A DNA stretch of 64,000 bases from Actinomycetales bacterium. Lineage in GTDB: Bacteria; Actinomycetota; Actinomycetes; S36-B12. The notes beneath the pieces are model-generated. The model saw only the letters and a list, made by a program, of their open reading frames with translations. It was not told where the DNA came from and made no database searches. The stretch lies in assembly GCA_018970765.1 (NCBI GenBank), contig JAGWVT010000004.1, positions 1-64,000 of the forward strand, read 5' to 3'. Position numbers and translations under genes: made by a program. Shown in pieces: positions 17,718 to 25,980 of the stretch (positions within the stretch are counted from its first letter, which is position 1; each line of letters opens with the position of its first letter).

Positions 17718-18584
17718 TCAAATCACCGGCGGTCGTCCGGCCTTGGTCATCCGCCAAACCGTGCGCCAACGCATCGCCCGACGCCCCGTCGGACGCACGC
17801 GTATTCCTTCACCCAGGCCAGCAAACCAGGCACGTAGTGCGGCCGGCTTGCGCACGCGCAGCACTGTGAGCGTGATCCAACTGCCGACATAGCAGGGCTG
17901 CAAGACCATCGGCAGGTTACGTCGGGCCAGCCAGACCCGATTGCGCGCATTCATACGCCAGAACTCGGCATGCCGCGTGGGATTGATGACAGGGTGCCAG
18001 ACCGGCACATCCCCGGCGTACCACGGTGTTGCCGGCGAATCCCACACTCGCCACACCAGGTCGATGCCCTCGTGGGCGTAGAAGAACTCATCGGGCCAGC
18101 CACCGGCGGCATCGAAGACATCCCGCCGAATCAAGGTTGCCCCTTCCCACAGTGAGGTAGCCGGGCCGGGCTGCGCCGGATCTCCCGCACGAAGCCGCGG
18201 CACCCAACGTCCGGGAGCGGGCTTACCGGTCGGGTCGACCACGCGCGGCTGAATCAACGCGCGATCCCCCGTCATCCGATCGGCTAGCGCACGCAATGTC
18301 GTCTGTGTCGGCAGCTGCGCGTCGTCATCGAGAAAGAACAGCAGCGGAGTGTCGAGCAGGGCCGCACCTGCGTTGCGCCCGGCCGGAATGCCGAGGTTTT
18401 CCGCCAATCCAAGTGTGCGCACTGATTCGGGGAACCCGACCGGGTCCCAGCCATTGCCGACCACGACAACCGACGTCGAGACATCAACCTGCGCAAGGAC
18501 CGATTGGACTGCCTGCTGCAGTTCGGCCGGTCGGCGACCCATGGTGAGCACAACCACGCCGATCCTTGGTACCTCGACAGTCAC
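17718..18584 (-). CDS. family 2 glycosyltransferase (rhamnosyltransferase-like)
   Basis: 288 residues from GTG 18584. GT-A fold opening VGVVVLTMGRR-type strand (RIGVVVLTMG), then NLGIPAGRNAGAALL and the LFFLDDDAQLP metal motif near residue 90, as in GT2 rhamnosyl- and related transferases. A longer in-frame start at 18671 would overlap the next gene upstream by 77 bases and its extra residues do not look like the family, so the GTG just after that gene's stop is preferred. It is last in the minus-strand run from 24015 down to here. Sugar donor unknown. Confidence 0.85.
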   Translation of the reverse strand: MTVEVPRIGVVVLTMGRRPAELQQAVQSVLAQVDVSTSVVVVGNGWDPVGFPESVRTLGLAENLGIPAGRNAGAALLDTPLLFFLDDDAQLPTQTTLRALADRMTGDRALIQPRVVDPTGKPAPGRWVPRLRAGDPAQPGPATSLWEGATLIRRDVFDAAGGWPDEFFYAHEGIDLVWRVWDSPATPWYAGDVPVWHPVINPTRHAEFWRMNARNRVWLARRNLPMVLQPCYVGSWITLTVLRVRKPAALRAWFAGLGEGIRVRPTGRRAMRWRTVWRMTKAGRPPVI

Positions 18585-18594
18585 GCGCGGCGCC

Positions 18595-19416
18595 TCACGT
18601 TCGACGGAGTTTGCTCGATGCAAGGATCGCGGCAAGGTGCCCCAGCACAGTGACCACCCCGAGGGCCGCAAGGGCGATCAGCAGCACACGGGTGGCCAAC
18701 AGATCGCCGAGGAATGCATCGATAACCGCGGCCACCCCAGCCAACAACGTCAACTCCACAGAGTGGTACGCGCGGTAGAACGGGAAGAACCGAACCAGGG
18801 ACCGCACTTTACGAAGCAGACCACCACGTGGTTGGGCAATGCTCACTGTCTGACTGGTGTCGGCCAACAGGGGCATGGCGTTGTAAGCACGTGCGACATG
18901 GACGGTGTCGTTCAGCACCTTGTTCCACAACACCAGCACGGCCAGCAGAGCGCCCAGGAACGGCCAGCCTGAGGCGAGCCATCCGGCCTCGGGGAAGCCA
19001 GCCGCACGCATGCCCAGGGCAATCGGGATCAGACCCTCGGCCGCATAGTGACCGACGCGGTCCAGGAAGACCCCGGCCGGCGAGGAGGTCTGGCGCCAGC
19101 GGGCAACCTCACCGTCACAGCAATCCCAGAGCATCTGCAACTGCCCCAGGAAGACCGCAAGCAGGCCGCCGGGTAGTCCCGGAATCAACAGGGCGAGAGC
19201 GGCGCCGATGCCGGTGCCGATCATCAGGAGCGTGACCTGGTTAGCGCTAGCACCAATGCGCAGCAGCACCAGGGTCAGGTAGGGCGAGATCGCCCGCTGG
19301 TAGGCGTCAGCAACCCAGTGCTCGGAGTTGCGTCGGCCCCGGATGCTAGGCGGCTGTCCAACGGCGCGGATCTCGGCAACCGTCGGGCGAGTCGGTCGAT
19401 CAACTGCCTCGCTCAT
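18595..19416 (-). CDS. CDP-alcohol phosphatidyltransferase family membrane enzyme, variant motif
   Basis: 273 residues with five to six membrane helices. Such enzymes swap CMP on a CDP-alcohol or CDP-diacylglycerol for another alcohol, making a phosphodiester. The family motif D-x2-D-G-x2-A-R-x8-G-x3-D-x3-D is present at residues 98-123 as DCCDGEVARW... GVFLDRVGH, but the final Asp, thought to be the general base, is His123. It is 12 bases downstream of a second CDP-alcohol transferase with a full motif, so the two may work as partners. Substrates unknown; a polyol-phosphate for the surface polymer is my guess. Confidence 0.85.
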   Translation of the reverse strand: MSEAVDRPTRPTVAEIRAVGQPPSIRGRRNSEHWVADAYQRAISPYLTLVLLRIGASANQVTLLMIGTGIGAALALLIPGLPGGLLAVFLGQLQMLWDCCDGEVARWRQTSSPAGVFLDRVGHYAAEGLIPIALGMRAAGFPEAGWLASGWPFLGALLAVLVLWNKVLNDTVHVARAYNAMPLLADTSQTVSIAQPRGGLLRKVRSLVRFFPFYRAYHSVELTLLAGVAAVIDAFLGDLLATRVLLIALAALGVVTVLGHLAAILASSKLRRT

Positions 19417-19428
19417 GGCCTCATGCTG

Positions 19429-21234
19429 TCATTCGCCGTGGGTCCGCGTGGCGGACGTGTTCTGCCGCAGCCATTGCACGGAGGCAAGGACCATGCCGAC
19501 ACCCACCAGGATCACCAGGCCAACACTGAACACAGTGGTCATGAGCGGCGAGGACTGGCCTTGACCGAGACTGAGTGCGACCACAGTTGTGACCAGCAGT
19601 AGCAGACTGCGAATCTCCCAACCACCTAAGGACCAGGTCAACCAGCGTGGCATGGCAGTGCCACCGATAGCGCGATAGAGCACGTCGTAGTGGTGGAAGG
19701 CGACGACGGCGGCCCAGGCAAAACCCAGCACAATGAGCGACGGAAAGAACGCGAGTGACACGATCGCGACAAGGCCAAGTTCCCAGAGCCGTAGCAGCAC
19801 TGGGATCAACCAACCTGCGGGTGCCGGCCAGCAGCGAGATCCGATAGGCACGATCCGACCGACCACCCAGGCCAATGGACCGTCATCGCTTTGACGTTGC
19901 AGCAGGAGCGCTGACTCCGCAGGAGATGGCCCACGCCAGGTGATGGTGCGCAGCAGGCGACCACTCAGCACATAGGCACCGGCGATGATTCCGGCGATGA
20001 GCAGTACTCGTAAGGCCCAGGCTTCACCGGCGACGATGGCAACGACACTGATGATGAGCCACCGTTCTCCGATGGGTAGGTGCAGTGCGCGCTTGGCCCA
20101 TCTGACCGCATCGCGGCGGTTGGCCCGGGTAGACGCCTCCATGGCTCGGCCAATGTTTGGCAGCCCAGTTGACCAGGTGGCCGTGTCAGCGCCGTCGCCT
20201 GACTGCAGCACATCGCGGACTTCTAGGCGCAGTTCCCGCGCCCATTGAACGCGGGAAAAGTCGTAGTCGCTAACATGGCGAACCGTCTGCAGGACGACGA
20301 GAACAATTGCCAGCGGCCAGACGTTTTCGGCACCCCCGACCCAGGCACCCACGGCAAGGCCGGCGTAGGCCGCGTACTCCTTGACACGATCGGTCGAGGC
20401 ATCCAGCCAGGCACCCAGTGCACTGAAGCGGCGCGTGGCGCGGGCCACCTCGCCATCGACGCAATCGACGATCAGGCTCAACTGCAGCAGCAGGGCACCA
20501 AGGACCCTCATCGGCAGCGACCCTTGCGCGAAGGCGAGGGCAGCCAGGAGTCCGATCGCGAACGAGGCCAAGGTGATGCTGTTCGGACTCCACCCTAGGC
20601 GCAGGGCGAGTGCCGTGATGGGCTTTGACAGGCGTCGCACAATAAAGGTGGAGTAGAAGCCGTCATCGATGCGATTGGCCTGCAGGCGAGCAATGCGCTC
20701 CGGTGGAATTCCGTCGACAACTGCCTGAGCCTGCTCACGATCCGGTGGCGCAAGGAACCACGGCACGTCGACGATGTCTACGGCACGCACCTTTCGCCCT
20801 GATCGTGTTGCCGCCACGACAACCAGCGGTAACCCGCGCTGAGTACCGCTACCGAGATCCCCCGCATCGAGGGCATCGGCAATGCGATGGAGCCCGGGTA
20901 CCAAGGCCGATGTGTCGGTAGCAGCAATGCGCAGTGCGCCAACGCTGGTGTGGTCGGGCGCGGTCACCAGATGGAATGCACTACCGGCACTGACTGCGAC
21001 ATGATGGCGCACACGCACATCGGCCGAACTGCCGCCAGGAGCTACCAGCAGTGTCGTGGCCGCAAGTGGGTCATCCAAGATCGGTGCGAGGGCGGCACGT
21101 GGCACCACCAGGTCGACGTCGACGATGGCAACGGGCCCACCGGCCGAACTCAGCAGGTCAGCCAGTTGCCGCAGTTCGCGACCGTTCGCCTGCTCTCCAA
21201 GCCGAACGACCTGCACGTCCGTGTTCGTCATCAT
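19429..21234 (-). CDS. CDP-alcohol phosphatidyltransferase fused to an N-terminal nucleotidyltransferase-like domain (DUF5941 type)
   Basis: 601 residues in three parts. Residues 1-180 have the alternating strand-helix look of a degenerate nucleotidyltransferase (VAIVDVDLVVPRAAL) but lack its glycine-rich NTP loop. Residues about 185-370 are a CDP-alcohol transferase with the complete motif (D257, D260, G261, A264, R265, G274, D278, D282). Residues about 380-600 are more membrane helices, matching actinobacterial proteins labelled DUF5941. The layout recalls bifunctional inositol-phosphate cytidylyltransferase/DIPP synthases. The start overlaps the upstream stop by one base. It probably makes a lipid- or polyol-linked phosphodiester for the surface polymer; that is inference. 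Confidence 0.8.
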   Translation of the reverse strand: MMTNTDVQVVRLGEQANGRELRQLADLLSSAGGPVAIVDVDLVVPRAALAPILDDPLAATTLLVAPGGSSADVRVRHHVAVSAGSAFHLVTAPDHTSVGALRIAATDTSALVPGLHRIADALDAGDLGSGTQRGLPLVVVAATRSGRKVRAVDIVDVPWFLAPPDREQAQAVVDGIPPERIARLQANRIDDGFYSTFIVRRLSKPITALALRLGWSPNSITLASFAIGLLAALAFAQGSLPMRVLGALLLQLSLIVDCVDGEVARATRRFSALGAWLDASTDRVKEYAAYAGLAVGAWVGGAENVWPLAIVLVVLQTVRHVSDYDFSRVQWARELRLEVRDVLQSGDGADTATWSTGLPNIGRAMEASTRANRRDAVRWAKRALHLPIGERWLIISVVAIVAGEAWALRVLLIAGIIAGAYVLSGRLLRTITWRGPSPAESALLLQRQSDDGPLAWVVGRIVPIGSRCWPAPAGWLIPVLLRLWELGLVAIVSLAFFPSLIVLGFAWAAVVAFHHYDVLYRAIGGTAMPRWLTWSLGGWEIRSLLLLVTTVVALSLGQGQSSPLMTTVFSVGLVILVGVGMVLASVQWLRQNTSATRTHGE

Positions 21235-22388
21235 CAGGAAGGCGCCGAGCGCCGGAACTTGGCGCGTAGGTCGTTGCGCAACTGGCGCAGGAGTTGACGG
21301 GCCAACCCTCGACTCGACGTCTGCTGAGCTGACTCATTGATCACCGCGACCACCGCCTCCAATGCCGCCTGCAGGGGGATCAGATCAGGGGTCTGCTCCG
21401 TTCCTTGTGATGGCAGTCGCCGGGCAAGTTGGTCGACCGGCCCCGCAACGCGCGCACCCGATTGGCGCAGCTGCTCGACGATCTGGTTGCCGTGTTCGGC
21501 GGCAGCAGCTAAGGCCCAGTCTGGTGTGGCCATACGCGCTTCCGTTGCCGCAGGCTGACGCTGCTCCACCATGGCCAAGGCCATGCCCCGGCGAACCAGA
21601 CGCACGTAGTCGGGCCACTGAAGATTTCGCTTGACGCGCCGATTGACGTCGAGGAGGAGCTCGGCCTCTGCGGCGGTCATTGAGCGGTTCGAGGTGAGGT
21701 CCATGCGACTGGTCAGCATCTGATCTGGAATATCGAGGAGCTGCGCAAATGCGACGAAGAGCGCGGCACGGTCGACGTTTTCCAGAACCAGCACCGTGAC
21801 TTGCTCCGGGCCTGCCGCATCCGCCCACCGTTGCACGACGGCACCGTGATCGTGCCGGCGCCAGAACGTGGGTGATTTGCGCGAGCTTCCGCGAACCGCA
21901 AAGACGTCCTCTAGCCAGGGTTCGTATTCGGTCTCTAACCCGTACTTGAGGTATTGCTGCCAGGAACTCGGCAGGAGACTGCCAAGGTTGCGCAGCGTCA
22001 CGACGACATGAACGCGCGAGCCACCCAGTCGTTGCACGACACGTTGCGCGGTTTCGGCGTCGGCCTCGCAGAAGAACTCGCTGCTGATCACTGTCCGACC
22101 GCGATGTCCAGCAACTTCCTTGGCCACGGCGTCTAGTTGATGTGGTGGCACCACTGATCCACCGCGCTGGTTCCATCCCCAGGTGCGGCCAAGAGCGGCG
22201 AGGGCGGCTCGATGCTGCGCCTGAAGTCGGCCCGGGTAGAGCACCCCGGCAGCACGCAATTCCTCGCGCGCATCGGAAAGGGCCGCCTGAATGGCCGTGG
22301 TGCCGGTCTTATGCACCCCGATGTGCAGCAGCACTGCATCCGGTGCCAGAGCCGGCAGTGAACCCAGGCCCAGGTCAGCGGCGGGCAT
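21234..22388 (-). CDS. sulfotransferase-like protein
   Basis: 384 residues, soluble. The N-terminal LLHIGVHKTGTTAIQ (residues 20-34) is the 5'-phosphosulfate-binding loop of PAPS sulfotransferases, and VVVTLRNLGSLLPSSWQQYLK near 130-150 matches the 3'-phosphate (R...S) motif. The C-terminal third is not recognised. It may sulfate a sugar of the surface polymer. No PAPS-making genes are in the window. It is two bases from the ABC ATP-binding gene and overlaps the next gene downstream, so it belongs to the same transcription unit. Confidence 0.7.
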   Translation of the reverse strand: MPAADLGLGSLPALAPDAVLLHIGVHKTGTTAIQAALSDAREELRAAGVLYPGRLQAQHRAALAALGRTWGWNQRGGSVVPPHQLDAVAKEVAGHRGRTVISSEFFCEADAETAQRVVQRLGGSRVHVVVTLRNLGSLLPSSWQQYLKYGLETEYEPWLEDVFAVRGSSRKSPTFWRRHDHGAVVQRWADAAGPEQVTVLVLENVDRAALFVAFAQLLDIPDQMLTSRMDLTSNRSMTAAEAELLLDVNRRVKRNLQWPDYVRLVRRGMALAMVEQRQPAATEARMATPDWALAAAAEHGNQIVEQLRQSGARVAGPVDQLARRLPSQGTEQTPDLIPLQAALEAVVAVINESAQQTSSRGLARQLLRQLRNDLRAKFRRSAPS

Positions 22389-22390
22389 GT

Positions 22391-23206
22391 TTAGTCCTCA
22401 TCGTCCTCAAACTCCTCGTAGTCCCGCCTCGTGGAGCGTCGTGTTGACTTGCGCCGTGCCTTGCGCAGCAACTCCAGCGCCTGGTCGGCGGTGCAGGCCT
22501 GCACAGTGCCATCACCCACGAACAGGGCCCGATCACAAACCTCGCGCAGACGCACCAGATCATCCGAAACGATCATGAACGCTATGCCCTCGTCGCGAAG
22601 CCGAGCGATCTGCTCCCAGCAGGCCTGCACGGCAGCAGGCTCGCCGGCGGCAAGCACCTGATCGATGGCATAGATCTGCGCCTGCGTCGCCATGCCGATT
22701 GACCATGCCAGCCGCTGACGAATCGGCGTGGGAGTTGGGCCGAGATGACGATCCAAGCCACCACGCACGCCGGCCTGGTCGACGATCGACTCGAATGATG
22801 CCGTCACCTGCTGCGGGCTCATGCCGAGCAGCCCACCAAGGACATAGATGTTCTGGCGAATGGTCATGCGTCGATTGAGTGTTCGGGCAATGCTGATCAG
22901 GGGTACCACTGTCGAACGTTGGGTGACTCGGCCCTGATCGGGAAGTAGCGTGCCCGCCGCGAGGCGCAGCAGTTCTTCTCGGCCACCATCCTTCACACCA
23001 ATGACCGCCACTACTTCGCCGGCATCCAGCCAGGCGTTCACATCACGGAGCATCCAACTCTGGCTTCGCGCTACCTCACCGGCGAGCCGACGCAGTCGGT
23101 GGCGCCGTCCGCTGCCACCACGACGCTGCTCCTTGGGCATCGAGATTCCGACACCCTCAAAGGTGATTGCATGCGCGAGATCGCTCTGGATTCGTTGACG
23201 TGCCAT
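22391..23206 (-). CDS. degenerate ABC transporter ATP-binding protein (polysaccharide-export type)
   Basis: 271 residues aligned end to end with TagH/KpsT-type nucleotide-binding domains, but the catalytic motifs are lost. Walker A reads GVKDGGRE (residues 70-77; the Lys is Arg and the Ser/Thr is Glu). The signature region is TPIRQ (160-164) instead of a SSGM-like sequence. Walker B is IYAIDQV, with Gln183 in place of the catalytic Glu. The H-loop is VSDD (Asp215 for His). The fold is otherwise kept, including the RQNIYVLGGLLGMS segment that contacts the permease. A basic then acidic tail ends the protein. The frame is intact, so it is not a pseudogene by sequence. It overlaps the permease gene by one base (TAATG). 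Confidence 0.85.
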   Translation of the reverse strand: MARQRIQSDLAHAITFEGVGISMPKEQRRGGSGRRHRLRRLAGEVARSQSWMLRDVNAWLDAGEVVAVIGVKDGGREELLRLAAGTLLPDQGRVTQRSTVVPLISIARTLNRRMTIRQNIYVLGGLLGMSPQQVTASFESIVDQAGVRGGLDRHLGPTPTPIRQRLAWSIGMATQAQIYAIDQVLAAGEPAAVQACWEQIARLRDEGIAFMIVSDDLVRLREVCDRALFVGDGTVQACTADQALELLRKARRKSTRRSTRRDYEEFEDDED

Positions 23207-24015
23207 TAGGCCTCCTTCAGGATCCGGCCTTCGAGCCGGTAGAAGGTGATGGCGCCAATCCCGCTGATCACGAGGCCGGAGACCAACGAGATGAGGAAGA
23301 GTCGAAGTTCCTCGGTCTCATTGGGCCAAAAACCAATGCGGTACAGACCAAAGATGCCCACCAGCGGGTTGAGGGCGGCCAGTGCTTGCACGCGCTCGGG
23401 AATATTGGCAATCGAGTAAAGCACCGGCGACAGGTAGAAGGCCGTGCGCAGCAGAATTCGAATCATCCGCTCAAGATCGGGAAAGACCGATGCCACCGAG
23501 GAAACGAGCAGGCCCACTCCGTACATAAACAGGAACTGCAGAGCGATACCTACCGGAAAGAGAATGAAGAGCGGCCCAGGTGGCGTCCCTGTCACCAGCA
23601 TGGCAACCACGATCACCGGTAGCGACATCAAAAACTCGACCATTGAGGCGAGGATCACGCGCAGCACCCATAGACGCGTCGGCAGCAGGCTCATCCGAAG
23701 GCCGATGGTGTCCTTGCGGAAGACCTTGGTGGCGGCGGTGATGCCCTTGGTGAACCACCACCAGGGCAGGATCGCCAATGCGAGGAAGAGGAAGTACGGC
23801 TGCTGACCCAACTGACGAGCGCCAAGCAGGACCGAGAAGACAAACCACAGGACCATCGACATGCCCAGGGGCTCTAACAGTGACCACAGATAGCCCAACC
23901 GGAAGTTCGAGTACTTACGCTGCAGGTCCCGCAACACGAGCATCCGCAGCACCTGACGGTGCTCCCACACCGAGCGCACGCCGTTACCATAGGCCAATGC
24001 GCGATCGTGGGGCAT
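23206..24015 (-). CDS. ABC-2 permease for polysaccharide / teichoic acid export (KpsM/TagG type)
   Basis: Membrane half of an exporter that flips a lipid-linked polymer. Six helices follow an amphipathic N-terminus; the segment RDLQRKYSNFRLGYLWSLLEP is the hallmark of KpsM/Wzm/TagG permeases, and the C-terminal half carries LLRTAFYLSPVLYSIANIP. From ATG 24015 the protein has 269 residues, the family size. An open frame reaches 24153 (315 residues), but that would overlap the divergent gene by 140 bases. No start has a clear ribosome-binding site, so the exact N-terminus is uncertain. Its ATPase partner downstream looks inactive. Confidence 0.88.
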   Translation of the reverse strand: MPHDRALAYGNGVRSVWEHRQVLRMLVLRDLQRKYSNFRLGYLWSLLEPLGMSMVLWFVFSVLLGARQLGQQPYFLFLALAILPWWWFTKGITAATKVFRKDTIGLRMSLLPTRLWVLRVILASMVEFLMSLPVIVVAMLVTGTPPGPLFILFPVGIALQFLFMYGVGLLVSSVASVFPDLERMIRILLRTAFYLSPVLYSIANIPERVQALAALNPLVGIFGLYRIGFWPNETEELRLFLISLVSGLVISGIGAITFYRLEGRILKEA

Positions 24016-25285
24016 GCTCAGCATGGCGGACACGATGAGCCGCGCCGCGGCCAGCACGCGCTCGCTCGTGAGGCGCGCAGCTCGTTCGGCAGCGCGACGC
24101 ATTCGGGATTTCGTCGAGCCCGAACCCGTCGGCATTGATCTTGCCGCCGTCACCGAGGCGGATATCGCCCTGCACTTCGCCGACGGTCCGCATAAGTTCT
24201 ACCAACTCATGCCATGGCTCGCCGTCTTGCGGCAACGACCGGAATTACGCGTCATCATCGTGGCCCGCCAACCTGAGTCCTACGAGCCGTTGACGAAACT
24301 CACCGACGTCCCAATCGCGCTGGTCCCCAAGTTCGACGCGCTGATGGCGCTTTACGATCGCGCCAATTTCCGTGCCGTGCTGTACGTCAACAACTCGTAC
24401 ACCAACTTCCAGTCCTTGGCTTTCCAGCAGGCAGTGCACATCCATGTCAACCACGGTGAGAGCGACAAGATTTGCATGGTCAGCAACCAGGCCAAGGCCT
24501 ATGACCGCGTCTTCGTGGCCGGACAGGCTGCAGTCGATCGCCATGCCGCAGCGCTAGCTTGGTTCGACACCACGCACCTAACCCGGGTGGGTCGGCCACA
24601 GTTGGATCTCGTCGTCGACAATCCACTGACCCAATGGGACGGACCCACCATCACCTATGCACCGACCTGGGAAGGTGAGGACGAAGCCAACAACTACACC
24701 TCGATCGATCACTATGGCCTCGCCATCATCGAGGCAGCACTGGCCCAACCAGGCGCCCGCGTCATCTATAAGCCGCATCCGCGAATCCCGGAGTCAGACA
24801 CCGCGGCTGTGCGGTCGGCGCACCAAGCGATCGTGGCCGCGCTCAAGGGCGCGTCGAGTGAAGCCGGGCATCGCGTCTGCCTGAATGAGGACATCCTCGG
24901 CGTGATCCGCGGGACCGACCTGTTCATCGGTGACGTGTCGAGTGTGACGTTGGATCACCTCTACCTGCGGCCCCAGGCACCGATCATGCTCACCGATCGT
25001 CGGTCAGATCGCGAGCGGCTGCGGGCCGATACGCCAGTTGCCTCGGCAGCCTCCGTCATTGACGCAAACACGCTTAGTTCACTGGCGCCCGACATGGGCC
25101 GTCTCCTGACCCAGGACCCGTTAGCGGCAGCTCGCCGCAGCGTGCGGGACTACTACTTCGACGGCCTTGGACCGGGCGAGAGTACACAGCGCTTCTGGAC
25201 TGCACTCGAAGCGGCTATGAGCGAACATGATCGCGCCGTAGCCAACCTCAAGCGAGTGCGCATCACAGCCGCCGAGGTCGCATAG
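24014..25285 (+). CDS. CDP-glycerol glycerophosphotransferase-like (TagF family)
   Basis: 423 residues. TagF-type enzymes add glycerol- or ribitol-phosphate from a CDP-polyol to a growing teichoic acid on the inner membrane face. Matching motifs are VNHGESDK (residues 145-152, the catalytic-His region), TYAPTWEGE (214-222), KPHPR (253-257) and GDVSSVTLDHLYLRP (306-320). The first 35 residues are Arg/Ala-rich and may hold it at the membrane. Start is uncertain: ATGs at 24014, 24023 and 24035 are in frame. The first overlaps the start codon of the divergent permease. The nucleotidyltransferase gene follows two bases after its stop, which suggests joint use of a CDP-activated polyol. Confidence 0.83.
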   Translation: MLSMADTMSRAAASTRSLVRRAARSAARRIRDFVEPEPVGIDLAAVTEADIALHFADGPHKFYQLMPWLAVLRQRPELRVIIVARQPESYEPLTKLTDVPIALVPKFDALMALYDRANFRAVLYVNNSYTNFQSLAFQQAVHIHVNHGESDKICMVSNQAKAYDRVFVAGQAAVDRHAAALAWFDTTHLTRVGRPQLDLVVDNPLTQWDGPTITYAPTWEGEDEANNYTSIDHYGLAIIEAALAQPGARVIYKPHPRIPESDTAAVRSAHQAIVAALKGASSEAGHRVCLNEDILGVIRGTDLFIGDVSSVTLDHLYLRPQAPIMLTDRRSDRERLRADTPVASAASVIDANTLSSLAPDMGRLLTQDPLAAARRSVRDYYFDGLGPGESTQRFWTALEAAMSEHDRAVANLKRVRITAAEVA

Positions 25286-25287
25286 GC

Positions 25288-25980
25288 ATGCAGGCAGTCA
25301 TTCTCGCGGCCGGTATGGGGACGCGCCTTGGTCGGCCATGGCCTAAGCCGCTCACCCGCCTAGATGACGGGCGCACGATCATGCAACAGCAGTTGGAGAA
25401 TTTGCAGCAGGCCTTTGGTGATGACCTCCACGTCCTCACGGTTGTTGGGTTCAAACTCGAACTCATCCTCGAGGCGTTCCCGGACGTCGCCTACGCCTAT
25501 AACGAGTCCTACGACCAGACGAACACGAACCGGAGCCTGCTCAAGGCACTGCGCCTGACATCCCCCGGCGGAGTGCTGTGGATGAACGGCGACGTCGTCT
25601 TTGATCCGGGTGTGCTGGAGCGGGCCAAGGAGATGATGGCCCAGGAGCGGTCCTTCATCTGCGTGAACACCGCAGCAGTTGGTGACGAGGAAGTGAAGTA
25701 CACCGTCGATGACGCCGGTCACGTGGCGCTGTTGTCCAAGTCCGTCACCGCGCCACTTGGGGAAGCCGTCGGCATCAACTACGTCTCAGCCGGCGATCGA
25801 GCGAGCCTGATCGCAGGCCTTGCCGCATGCGGTGACCAGGACTACTTCGAACGCGGAATCGAACTTGCCATCGAACGCGATGGCATGCAGGTCTTTCCCT
25901 TGGACATCACGGAGTACTTCGCCGTCGAGGTGGATTTCGAGGAAGATCTCAGCAGGGCCAATGCGCACCTTGGGCGCTAG
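25288..25980 (+). CDS. nucleotidyltransferase (sugar- or polyol-phosphate NTP transferase)
   Basis: 230 residues. The N-terminus MQAVILAAGMGTRLG with PKPLTRL is the NTP-transferase signature, and LWMNGDVVFD (near 105) supplies the metal-binding Asp. The compact size, with no C-terminal beta-helix, resembles LicC/choline-phosphate and related cytidylyltransferases rather than hexose pyrophosphorylases. Together with the TagF-like gene just upstream, a role making a CDP-activated polyol or aminoalcohol is likely but not provable here. Its TAG stop shares the bases CTAG (25977-25980) with the stop of the convergent glycosyltransferase gene. Confidence 0.82.
   Translation: MQAVILAAGMGTRLGRPWPKPLTRLDDGRTIMQQQLENLQQAFGDDLHVLTVVGFKLELILEAFPDVAYAYNESYDQTNTNRSLLKALRLTSPGGVLWMNGDVVFDPGVLERAKEMMAQERSFICVNTAAVGDEEVKYTVDDAGHVALLSKSVTAPLGEAVGINYVSAGDRASLIAGLAACGDQDYFERGIELAIERDGMQVFPLDITEYFAVEVDFEEDLSRANAHLGR

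Noticed and set aside
25977-25980. Convergent genes sharing the stop bases CTAG
   Set aside because: The coincidence is real but common between tightly packed convergent genes and needs no special function.
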